Positions 23,341-33,639 of a stretch of 64,000 bases of DNA are shown here, in pieces. Position 1 is the first letter of the stretch; the number at the start of each line of letters is the position of its first letter. The position numbers and the translations under genes were made by a program. Source of the stretch: Benincasa hispida. Lineage: Eukaryota; Streptophyta; Magnoliopsida; Cucurbitales; Cucurbitaceae. The stretch is from positions 47,309,479 to 47,373,478 of the forward strand of contig NC_052349.1 in assembly GCF_009727055.1 (NCBI RefSeq), written 5' to 3'. Below the pieces are notes generated by a model. It ran no database searches. It was not told the origin of the DNA and saw only the letters and a program-made list of their open reading frames with translations.

Positions 23341-24470
23341 TGATGTTGCGAGTAGGCACCGGGCACGTCGTCTCAACTATGGCAGTGTGAGACATCCAGT
23401 TAACTTTACATATTAGGTTTCTTATATTAAAAGATGTCATTGTAGTTCCTGAACTAAAAATAAACATTATTTCTGTAAAGTGTCTGTTACAATACAATTA
23501 CACTATTTCTTTTAAATTGAATAAAACGTTTATTCATAATGATGGTGTTGAAATTTATATAGCTAAACTGGAAAATAACTTGTATGTGTTAAGACCTTTA
23601 GCCTTAAGTTCCCTCCATAACATAGAGATGTTACAATCTGTCGTAACTCAATCTAAACGCCAATGAGTTTTCCAAAAGAAAATGCCCAACTTTGGCACCT
23701 TCGATTAGGGCACATCAATCTCAATAGGATTGAGAGATTGGTGAAGAATAGCTTTCTAAACGAGTTAGAGGAAAATTCTTTACCAGTGTGCGAATCTTGC
23801 CTTGAAGGTAAGATGACTAAAAGACCTTTTACTAAAAAACGTTATCGAGCCAAAGAGCCTCTAGAATTAGTACGTTCTGACCTTTGTGGTCCTATGAATG
23901 TGCGAGTTCGAGGAGGCTATGAGTACTTTATCAATTTTACTAATGATTACTTGAGATATAGGTATGTCTATCTAATGCAACGAAAGTCTGAGTATTTTGA
24001 AAAGTTTAAATTATTTAAGGCCGAAGTTGAGAATGCTTTGGATAGATGAATAAAAACACTTTGATCAGATTGAGGTGGAGAGTTTTTGGATTCTGAGTTC
24101 CAGGACTATTTATTAGAACATGGAATCGTTTTCCAACTCTCGACACCGAGTACACCTCAGTAAAATGGTGTAGTAGAGAGGAGAAACAGAACCTTATTGG
24201 ACATGGTTCGTTCGATGATGAGTTACACTTTCTCACTAGACTCGTTTTGGGGTTTCGTAGTAGAGACTGCGGTATACATTCTCAACTTTGTTCCTTCTAA
24301 GAGTGTTGCAAGAATACCTTTGGAGTTGTGGAACGGGCGTAAAGCTAGTTTACGTTACTTCCGCATATGGGGTTGCCCAGCACATATGCTTAAGGTAAAT
24401 CCCAAGAAGTTGGAATCACGACGCAGGTTGTGCCTCTTTGTAGAATACCCCAAAGGTACATGAGGAGGTT
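23341..24470 (+). pseudogene. Copia integrase, broken
   Basis: From 23663 the frame shows the GAG-pre-integrase zinc site (LWHLRLGHIN and CESCLEGK), then the integrase core start LVRSDLCGPM, GGEFLDSEFQ and the catalytic-glutamate block NGVVERRNRTLLDMVRSMM. Downstream are PLELWNGRKASLRYFRIWGC and the usual trailing region. In-frame stops lie at about 24046, 24061, 24161 and 24461. Sequence before 23663 is the degraded protease-integrase linker. Confidence 0.85.
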
Positions 24471-25243
24471 TCCACGAATGCTACTTTCCTAGATGAGGAT
24501 CATATCAGGAAGCACAGTCCACGTACTAAAGTCATGTTAGGTGAGCTTTCCAAAGAAACTACTGAAACTTCAACAAGAGTTGTTGAAGAACCTCAAGAGT
24601 TGAAGGAACCTCAACGCAGTGGGGGGGCTACGAACCCGCCAGATCGCTATCTAGGTTTCATGAAAATCCTAGCTATGCTATGAGAATAGTAAGTAGGTAT
24701 CAGTCTAACCCATGCCAGGGTCATTGGACCGCAGTTAAGAACATCCTCAAGTATCTTCGGAGAACGAGGGACGACATGCTCGTGTATGGGTCTAGGGATT
24801 TGATCCTTACTGGATACACGGATTCTAACTTTCAAACTGATAAGGACTTTCGAAGGTCCACTTCAGGGTCAGTATTTACTCTTAATGGAGGAGTTGTAGT
24901 GTGGTGGAGCACTAAGCAGGGGTGCATCGCCGACTCCACAATGGAGGTCGAGTACGTAGCGGCTTGTGAAGCTTCTAAAGAGGTTGTCTGGCTCAAAAAG
25001 TTCTTGACAGAGCTGGAAGTTGTTTCAAATATGTCTAGGCCCATCACCTTCTATTGTGACAATAGTGGTGTTGTGACGAACTCCAAGGAGCCCAGGAGTC
25101 ATAGGCATGACAAACACATAGAGCGGAAGTATCATTTGATCCGCAAGATAGTGCATCGAGGAGACGTGATCGTCACGAAGATAACCTCGGAGAAAAAAGT
25201 TGTTGATCCGTTTACGAAGGCTCTCATGGCTACAGTTTTTTAG
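24471..25243 (+). pseudogene. Copia RNase H fused after RT deletion
   Basis: A linker (VVEEPQELKEPQRSGG, NPPDRYLG) that normally precedes RT runs directly into SRYQSNPCQGHWTAVKNILK, the end of RT, so some 400 residues including the YVDD motif are gone. From 24680 a 187-residue open frame carries RNase H: DDMLVYG, TGYTDSNFQTDKD, RRSTSGSVFTLNG, TMEVEYVAACEA, CDNSGVVTNS and the terminal VDPFTKAL, ending at a normal stop. This is the best-preserved frame of the element, but it has no RT partner. Confidence 0.85.
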
Positions 25244-25382
25244 GGTCACCTTCAGAGCATGGGTCTACGGGACCGCTCTCAGCTGGACTAGGGCAAGTGG
25301 GAGATTTTGTTGCACTAGGTTTTTATGCCCTAGTTTATTGTTTTGTACATGTTTACTTGTACTTCCTACTTCGTTTTAGGAA

Positions 25383-25392
25383 AAGTGGGAGA
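25383..25392 (+). other. Polypurine tract
   Basis: aagtgggaga lies directly before the TGTTGGGG LTR start. A similar aagtgggagattttgttgca occurs about 90 bp earlier (near 25299), followed by a short echo of the LTR start, so the tract region looks duplicated. Confidence 0.75.
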
Positions 25393-25393
25393 T

Positions 25394-27515
25394 TGTTGGG
25401 GTTTGTGCCCTAAAGTCTCGTGTCCTGTAGTTTGTAAACAACTTTGTACGAACACTTGTGATGTATAATATATACGATATTTACTTCACCTCTTGACTTT
25501 ACACATCTAGATGTTTTTTTATTTTACCACAAACCAATAAACTTAATATCCTTGGTTGTCTTCATGTAACTTAAGCATGTATATAGTGACATACAAGTGG
25601 ATCATATCTTAATGACAACCAAAATAGTCTGTAGTATATAGATAAATGAGAGAAACCTTATCCTGGTAACACTACGGATACGACCCGCTTTATGGAATTG
25701 TTACAGATGTTGTGACTTGTCGCAGATGGTCTATTTTTTATCATTCGTGTAGTGGACATGTGAGCGGGGGCATCCTATACAAAGAGTTTGTATAAGACCT
25801 GACCTCAAAGTGTTAATGTCTTGTCATATAACTCCGTTCATGATTGAGACTTCACTTCACTAGGATGATCATAGGTAACATGACCTCAATCCTAAGTGAG
25901 TTGGAAACTAATGCCATTAAGGGTGGTTCTTTGATTTGCGTGGGTGTGAGTGGCCAGCCCCGACTCAAACCTACCATTTTGGGAATTCATCTGATTTGGG
26001 AGCTGAGAACTCAACTTCACAAGATGGAGTTCACTCTTTCCCCAAAATAGGGGTAAGTAGATAGATTGCTCTCTTAAGGGTTGATCCCGGGGCTTGAACG
26101 ATGTGGTGCCACGCACCTTCTCATGGACCGAGAAGTGTACACACATAGTAAGACTATGTTGTATTGTTCATTAGAGGGATCAGTGGTACTTAAGTAGAAA
26201 GATGTAATTACAGGAGCAAAACGGTAAATTAGCCTACTGTAATTACGAGCATTTGTGAAGGGTCATTGTACTGATGATTGGTTAGATCCAATGGACATAG
26301 AAATATATCTATGGTAAGAAGAGTTCAACGGTCGATCTTTAGTGGGATGCCTGACAGTTAACGAATGGTGGATATCATGACTAAAGAGTTTAGTCAGCTA
26401 TTCACGTACCGTTGGAGCTTCGAGCCATAGGTTCATAAGGTCCCCTTGGTAGCTTGAATACAAGTTGAGAGTCAGTTTGAAATGTTCAAATTGACAAGAG
26501 GGAGTTTGATTATATATGATACAATTGAACGAGTTAATTAAAAATGATATAATTAACTTTATGTATGAGATACATTAATTTGGAGGAAATTGGATATAAA
26601 TATGATTTATATCTTGTAGAGAAAAATATTATAATTAATATATGATATTAATTTATATTTTATGAATATGATGAGATCACATTCATTGGACAGTTATAAA
26701 GGAAATAGGATGGCGTCTCTTCTGTTCTAAATAACAGATGAGTGTATTGAAAAATCACTTTGAGATGCATAAATAGTTGATGGTGGTGTTAAGCATGAGA
26801 TGCGCGAACATTATGTTAAAGAGAGTGTCATCGCTTTGAAAATCAGTTCCTATACGATAGTGCCTACACGATTGCTTACATATACGATATTGCTAAGTGA
26901 TCGCTTACCGATTATACCTTCGTGCGCTATTAACTAAACGATCATCTACCTTTTCCTAAGCGATCGTTTAGCTCCCAATATTTACTAAATGATTGTATAG
27001 ATGATCGATTAGCTTTTCCTACACGGTCGTTTAGACGATCATTTACCTTTTTCTACACAATCGTTTAGACGATCGCTTACTTTTTCCTACACGATCGTAT
27101 ACTTCACCTAAACGATCAAGCATCTTTTCTATGCGATAGACATCAAACATTTTGTCTATGCGATAGATGACCTTATCTCCCACTTGCTTGATCGTTGTGT
27201 ACGGTCTCTCTTCCTCCTTCCATCTACCAAATCCGAACAAAGCCCACACTTTGGATTCTCACTCCAAGAATACGAAGGGCTCTAAGTGGTGGTGTCATCT
27301 TTATTTCCTTCTGTCCGAGTGGTGATTGTTCGAGGTAGACGGTTGGGTTTTAGACTCGCTGTGAAGAATAAGTCTTCATCTGGCATGATCTCTTGATCTC
27401 TTTAGTATTATGAATGCATATTTGTATGTTTTGAATGTATATGTGGTAATTCTGTCACAATAAATTGGAAAGATCCGCTTCCGCTCGTAGGTATTCTTGA
27501 ACAAGAGTTCCTTCA
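25394..27515 (+). mobile_element. 3' LTR, complete
   Basis: Runs from TGTTGGGGTTTGTGCCC to gttccttca, 2,122 bp. It is very similar to the surviving part of the 5' LTR and holds the same CGATCG palindrome array at 26850-27190. This is the longest LTR copy in the window. Confidence 0.88.
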
Positions 27516-27568
27516 CACATAACATCAACCATGATTTATATGACCATAGACCACGACCGACGTTAGAA

Positions 27569-29312
27569 TGTTGGGGTTGATGCCCTAAATTCTCGTGTCC
27601 TGTAGTTTGTAAATAGTTTGTACGTACACTTGTGTTGTATAATATATGATATTTACTTCACGTCTTGTTTTTGGTTAATTGTATGTTTTATTTGCTTACA
27701 AACCAATAAACATAAAATCCCTGGTTATCTGTATGTTACTTAAGTATGTATGTGGTGACATACAAGTGGATCATGTCTTAAGTAATAACCAAAATGGTCT
27801 ATAGTATATGGATATATGAGGGAATCCTTATCCTGGTAACGTTACGGATGCGGCTCCCTTAAGGGCTGATTCCAGGGCTTGAACGATGTGGCACCACACA
27901 TCTTCTCTTGGCCCAAGAGGTGTTCACACATAGTTGGACTATGTTGTATTGTTCATTAGAGGAATCAGTGGTACTTAAGGAGTGAAATGTAACTACAGGA
28001 GCAAAACGGTAAATTGGCCCAGTTGTACTTACGAGCATCTGTGAAGGGTCATCGTACTCATGATTGGTTATATCCGATGGACACAGAAATATATCTGTAG
28101 TAAGAAGAGTTCAGCTGCTGGTCTTTAGTGGAATGTCTAGCAGTTAACGGATAGTGTATCTCGTGGCTAAAGAGTTTAGTCAGCTATTCACGTACCGTTG
28201 GAGTTTCAAGCCACAAGTCCATTAGGTCCCCTAGGTAGCTTGGATAAAATCGAGAATCATTATTTGGGTCAGTTTGAAATGTTCAAATTGACAAGAGGGA
28301 GTTCTATTATATATATAATTGATCTGGTTAATTATATATGATATAATTGGCTAAATGTGTGAGATACATTATTTTGGAGGAAATTAGATATAAATATGAT
28401 TTATACCAAGTGGAGGAGAAATTACTATTATAGATATATGATATCAAACTATAGGGTAAGAATATAATATGATTATATTCATTTATTAATTAAAGTACTT
28501 AATTATATGATAATTGACCGAAAACCCCTCCTCGGTCGTGCGTTACTGGGAGAATTCGTAGTCAATCATTGTAACCGAAGAATAAAATGAAAATTTGTTT
28601 CGTTTTGTGAAGAGTTCGAAAAAATCGCAATCGGTGTGAAAAGTATCGGTCGCTTACCCGAGAACCTATACGATAAAATCTCATCGTCTAAATGATCGCA
28701 CACCCACGTTTAAATGATCGCACGCATTTCTCTAAACGATCACTTAGCTTTCCTAAACAATCGCCTAGCGTGCCGCGTTTTCTAAACGATCGTATACCTA
28801 TTACTAGATGATCGCTTAGTAAAACCTACACGATCGTGTAGCTTTGTCTAAATGATTAGCACTCCGCTATACGATAACTTTCTCTCCCATTTGCTTATTG
28901 TCTACACGATCAACCTTTCCTCCTGCCTCTACCAAATTCACCAAAGACCAGACTTTGGATTCTCACTCCAAAAATACCAAGGGCTCCAACTGGTGGCATC
29001 GTTCCCACGTCTTATTTGTTCGTGCTTGTTTGTGTTGCTATCGTTCGTGTAAACGATCGTGCTGCCGTAGCCGACTGATTTGCTAGGCGATAGAGTTCGT
29101 AAAGGTTCTTCCGCTGCGTTGAGTTCGAGTTTGAAGAGAGTCTTCAACTGGTATGTGAACTCAATCCCTTGTAGTTTATTTCTCAAAGCATGTCGTTAAT
29201 TAGTGTTAATTTGCATAACTATCTGTTAGAATGTATGTGTTGTATTTCGGTCACGATGAAATCAAAAAGATTCAAACATACTCATGGATGCTCTTCGTTA
29301 AGAGTTCCTTCA
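27569..29312 (+). mobile_element. Complete LTR without internal region (solo LTR)
   Basis: Starts TGTTGGGGTTGATGCCC and ends gttccttca (1,744 bp), with no primer site after it. It lacks a ~400-bp part present in the 3' LTR upstream (between ggtaacgttacggatgcgg and ctcccttaagggctgat, near 27850). The CGATCG-rich array is at 28680-28920. No matching 5-bp duplication was found (tagaa before, agaca after). Confidence 0.8.
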
Positions 29313-29582
29313 AGACATGGTCTATAATATAGACCACAGTTAATGTTAACCGTAGTTTATATTACATAGAAATCGTAGCCTATTTGGACATAGACAACGA
29401 CTAAGGTTAGTCGTAGTCTATAGTACATACCACGGTTGACATTAGGCATGGTCTATATTGTCATAGACAATGAAAAACGTTAAACGTGGATTATATTATA
29501 AACCATGGATTATATTATAGACCATAGTTAACCTTAGTCATGGTTTATGGTTATATATACCACAGTTCACATTAGTCATTTT
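29313..29582. repeat. Repeat-rich block of ATAGACCACGG-type words
   Basis: Alternating forward and inverted copies of words like tatagaccacagttaatgtt and ggttaaccttagtcatggt make this block self-complementary. The 53 bp at 27516-27568 have the same vocabulary, so the solo LTR at 27569 probably landed inside the block. Such subterminal arrays are common in CACTA-type DNA transposons, but no CACTA terminus was found. Confidence 0.45.
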
Positions 29583-30483
29583 ACCATTGGATATAACCAA
29601 TCAACAGTACGATGACCCTTCACAAATCGCTAGTAAGTACAGCTGGGCTAATTTACCATTTTTTCCTGTAGTTACATTTATCTCCTTAAGTACCACTGAA
29701 TCCTCTAATAAACAATACATCATAGTCCTACTATGAGTGAACATTTATCGGGCCATGAAAAGGTGTGGTGCCACATTATTCAAGCCCCAGAATTAGCCAT
29801 TAAGGGAGCAATCTATCTACTTACCTCTGGTTCGGGGAATGAGTGAATTCTGTCTTGTGTAGCTGAGTTCCCAGCTCCGCAATCAGACGAATCCCTAAAG
29901 TGGTAGGTTTAAGTCGGTGATCTAGCCACTCGCACCCATGCAAATCAAATGACCACCCTTATAGGCAGAAGTTTCCAATTCACTCAAGATTAAGGTCATG
30001 TTACCTATGGTCATCCTAGTGAAATAAAAGTATTTGTCGTGAATAGCGTTATATAATGAGACTAAACATTTTGTGGTTCGGTGTTATACAAACTTCTTTG
30101 TAGAGGATACCTCGCTCGCATGTCTCCGCATGAATGATCGGATCAGACCATCTGTAGTACTTTACAACACTTGTAACATCTACAAAGAGGGTCGTATCAG
30201 TAGTGTCATCAGGATAAGGTTTCCCTTCTTTATCCATATACTACAGACCATTTAGGTTATCACTCAAAACATGATCCACTTGTATGTCTCCACATACATG
30301 CTTAAGTTATAACGATAACTAGGGATCTTAGTTCATTGGTTTGTGGTTAATGCAACTAAAATATCTCATATTTCATAGACAATAGTGAAGAAAATATCTC
30401 ATATTATTATATCACAAATGTTTATTCATACACGTGTTTACAAACTATAGGACCCTACGAGATTTAAGGCATCAACCCCAACA
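29583..30483 (-). mobile_element. LTR fragment, 5' half, minus orientation
   Basis: On the minus strand it begins TGTTGGGGTTGATGCC at 30483 and is collinear with the first ~900 bp of the LTR family, including the ggtcatcgtactgttgattg block. It ends at 29583 against the palindromic block. Confidence 0.8.
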
Positions 30484-31490
30484 TGGACCAACAAAATCCC
30501 TCAAGAAACTTGACCTCAGTAGTATGGACGTAGGATGACTTTGGTCGGCTCTCCAATGTCGGCATGGAATCTGCAAGCTGAGGGACTAGATCATCCGCAA
30601 CTTGCAAAGGAGCTTGGGTCTCCATGTGAGTTTTAAGATGTTCCTACAAATATTGAGAAGAACAATTAGCAAGCTCATTCATTAAAAAGTCCAACATCAT
30701 ACCTTGGCCTAAAGGCTGAGGAATCAGTTGTTTAACATGACAATCGACGTTGGTTACCTCACTCCTGATCCACTCGGTAGTCTTAGAGGATTGTTGCAAC
30801 AAGAGCTCATCTCGCCTCCCAACTGATTCAACAATATGAACAATTAGGTCATGCAGACTCTGAAGATGAGTTCTAGCCTTACATCCGAAATAGAGGTTTT
30901 CCTGCTGGAAGCTCAAGAACTCTCGTTGCTTAGGGAGGGATTCCTGCACAAACTCGTAAGAGTTGTTAGAAAGCCCCCTAACCAATTCCTTTACTGACAT
31001 ACATGAGCTGGCAAAAGGAGCATGCATCGACATCGATATTGAGCTAGTCAAATTTCAAGGAGGACAAACATCGTGCATAGGGTTATGCGATAGCTGAGGA
31101 CATGCTTTGGATGGATGACTCTGAAGAGAATAAACTCGCCATGCCTCCACATCCTCAAATTTCCTAGCAAACAAATCTCAAACAATAGAGGTAAGCTCAA
31201 ATACAAAGTCTTAAGCTCATGAATTTCTCTTACCTCTTCTTTGTCCCACCAAGCTGCTTGCCTCGCTTGAAGCACATCATAGATGCTCTAATCATCTACC
31301 ATGATAAAACAAGTAGACACAAAGAGAAAGAAAAATCTTTTTGGTGTTTTTAAAGTTTACAAGATAAATTTAACAAAGATAAATTAATTGGCTCCAATGT
31401 AGAGTTTATGGAAATGTAGAAATGTTGTGGAAAATATCGACACGTTGTTCATTCGAAGAACGAAAAAGAAAAGGGAACACGTTTTTCCGA
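30484..31490 (-). pseudogene. Unrecognised reading frames between LTR pieces
   Basis: Minus-strand open stretches of 75 codons (31275-31048) and 135 codons (31051-30644) overlap by four bases in different frames. A further open stretch follows (about 30644-30490: EHLKTHMETQAPLQ..DLVPQLAD), preceded by a splice-acceptor-like ttgtag. The first reads ARQAAWWDKEEVREIHELK. The second is rich in L, Q and E with polar repeats (SLPKQREFLSFQQENLYF, SVGRRDELLLQQSSK) and looks helical. I recognise no domain. Its position between two minus-strand LTR pieces suggests an internal or captured region of a retroelement, but a fragment of a host gene is possible. Confidence 0.4.
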
Positions 31491-31779
31491 CCGCAGTGAT
31501 ATGATTGTCAAGCCCTCTCCTTGTTCTGCCCACTGGCCTATTAGGTAGGATAGCAGTCTGTGCGAAAGGTTGATGAATGAGGTAATGTGTATAAGAGACA
31601 GATTAGGTAGGATAGCAGTCTGTGCGAAAGGTTGATGAATGAGGTAATAGAAGAAGCTATCTTAAGGGGCCTCTTCTTGCTGGGCTTGAATGCTGACCTT
31701 ATTATTATAAGAAGGGGAAAGGGGCAACCAACATAGGGGGCTAGCTTGCTTCCACTGGTGGCGGGCGAAGGGTCCAAAG
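31491..31779. other. GC-richer insert with 47-bp duplication and Tn5-end sequence
   Basis: An exact 47-bp direct repeat (31540-31586 and 31602-31648) surrounds ATGTGTATAAGAGACAG (31585-31601). Those 17 bases equal the last 17 of the 19-bp Tn5 mosaic end used in transposase-based sequencing libraries. The rest (aagccctctccttgttctgc, ggcgggcgaagggtcc) differs in composition from its surroundings and reminds me of plant organellar intergenic DNA; that origin is unproven. Confidence 0.65.
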
Positions 31780-32124
31780 GATGTCTCCACATGAATAATC
31801 AGGATCAGATCATCTGTAGTACTTTATAAAAATTGTAACATATACAAAGTTGATCGTATTCGTAGTATCACCAAGATAAGGTATTTAACCTTATCCATCT
31901 ACTACAGACCATTTAAGTTATTACTTAAACATTAACCACCTGTATATCTCTACATACATGTTTAAGTTATAGAAGATAACATTGGATGTTAGTTGATTGA
32001 TTTGTGGATTAATGCTACTAAATGTCAAATAAAATATATCATATTTTATTAAATAAATAAAATTATTTGTACATTACAATTACAAACTATATGACCCACA
32101 AGATTTAGGACATCAACCTCAACA
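31780..32124 (-). mobile_element. LTR fragment, 5' terminal ~345 bp, minus
   Basis: The minus strand begins TGTTGAGGTTGATGTCC at 32124 and is collinear with the LTR family as far as the tcattcatgtggagacatcc block, then stops at the GC-richer insert. Confidence 0.75.
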
Positions 32125-32339
32125 TGTATAACATTAGTAGATTGATACCTATAAAACAAAATTATAACCCAAGAATAGTTTCTTTCAATACCTTTTTAGC
32201 AACAAAAAAAAAAAAACTTAAATTAATATTTGTAAATATTATTTCCATCCATTAGTTTCTTTGATTTCTTATATATATTTAATTGTATTTTTAAAAGAGA
32301 GAATTTCAAAAATAGAAAAATAAGGATTATTTATACAAA

Positions 32340-32500
32340 AAATAAAAATTTTAATATTCTTTGATAGAGGCTGATAAAATCTGATAAAAATCTATGAGTG
32401 TTTAACCTGATAGAAACGGATAGAAATCTATCACTAATAGACTCTGATAGCAGTCTATTAGTGTATATCAATGTTTTTTTACTATTTTGTAAATAGTTTG
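32340..32500. repeat. Palindromic MITE-like element (copy 3)
   Basis: Contains gatagaaacggatagaaatc, tatcactaatagactctgat and agcagtctattagtgtatat, with flanking aaaaattttaata and actattttgtaaatag. It belongs to the same dispersed family as the element at 33932. Confidence 0.5.
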
Positions 32501-32849
32501 ACATTTTTTTATCGGTAAAAATTTCTCTTTTTAAAATGTAAGTCAAATCCTGACTACTACAAATAATTAATATTTTTATTATTATTTTTAGAATTTGATT
32601 AAAAAGACGAGAAAAATACGATTTCCCTACATCATCTTTTTAATTTTAATTTTAAATCGCAGTAATCGGGTCTGATCTTAAACGAGGACAAAATTATTAA
32701 GCCATTTTGCCACTTTACAAATAAATATTTTCATCAATTTTATTGTTTAAAATAATTTCTCAATTATTAATGGGTTGATGGATTTTTTTAAAAATTAATT
32801 CTGGGTATAATTTAAACTTTAAAGTTTAAATATCTGTAAACTGCAAAGA

Positions 32850-33240
32850 GCCGCCAAGTAAGGAAACGACGCCGTTTCAAAACAAGTGGGCCCAACGATC
32901 GAACCACGGCCTCACGGGCGGGCAACAGCCAGGTGAAAACGACGCGTACTTTTTACGAACTCTTGCCCCCACGTCGTTTTCATCCTTCACGCGCCACAAA
33001 TCAAAATTCCCAACACGCGTCTTTTTCTCTACCGAGTTGGAACGGTCATCTCGTTCCCATCCAGGTGTTGTTTTACACGCTCCATAACTGCGAGTGTGGA
33101 GGCAATATTCTATAGATGACGTGGGCTATAATTTAATTATTTGAAAAGCAAGGCAGTGAATGCGTCGCCATCATCCAACGTGCGGAGCAGGTGAAACCAC
33201 ATTATTTAAACTACGAGCTACACCAATACGCCGTCGTATT
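32850..33240. promoter_or_regulatory. GC-richer, promoter-like segment without a gene
   Basis: In an AT-rich setting this block has acgacgccgtttcaa, gtgggccc, acgcgtactttt, tgacgtgg and a tatttaaa box at about 33203. These are elements typical of plant proximal promoters and 5' UTRs. No coding region of any length follows within 3 kb. It may be a relic promoter or an element fragment. Confidence 0.3.
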
Positions 33241-33639
33241 TACCCTTTTCATTTTTTTCCTTCGTGATTTTTTTGTTTTTTTGTTTTTCAAAAGAACAAT
33301 AGTTGAATTCTAACACTAATATTGTATCACAATTCGACATTTTCATCGATATTTTACATGTTCGTTAGTTGAATATCAATATAAGAGTAAATCAACAACA
33401 TTATTCTATTGTAATGAAATGTTGGAACATAATACAAAAATAATAAAATATCATTAATGTAAATATGGTATAAATAATAAATATTTTAACATTTATTTTT
33501 AAGTACAATTGGAGTGGAAGAATCAAATTACATATCTATCTCATGGTCGCTATTATATATTATATGTCAATTTAGTTATGTCCATTTTGATGCATTTTAA
33601 CTTATTAATAAAATGTGAAGTGTTTTATCTTTATAATAA

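Larger units (their letters stand above)
18370..27515 (+). mobile_element. Copia element lacking its RT core (9.1 kb)
   Basis: Ordered parts on the plus strand are a 5'-truncated LTR (18370-19693), a tRNA-Met primer-binding site (19694), a long leader, gag, a protease remnant, integrase, RNase H, a polypurine tract, and a full 3' LTR (25394-27515). The RT domain between integrase and RNase H is missing, and all reading frames carry stops. It could not retrotranspose by itself. Confidence 0.85.

Noticed and set aside
24647..25249. Minus-strand frames opposite the RNase H region
   Set aside because: Antisense shadows of the plus-strand Copia coding sequence.
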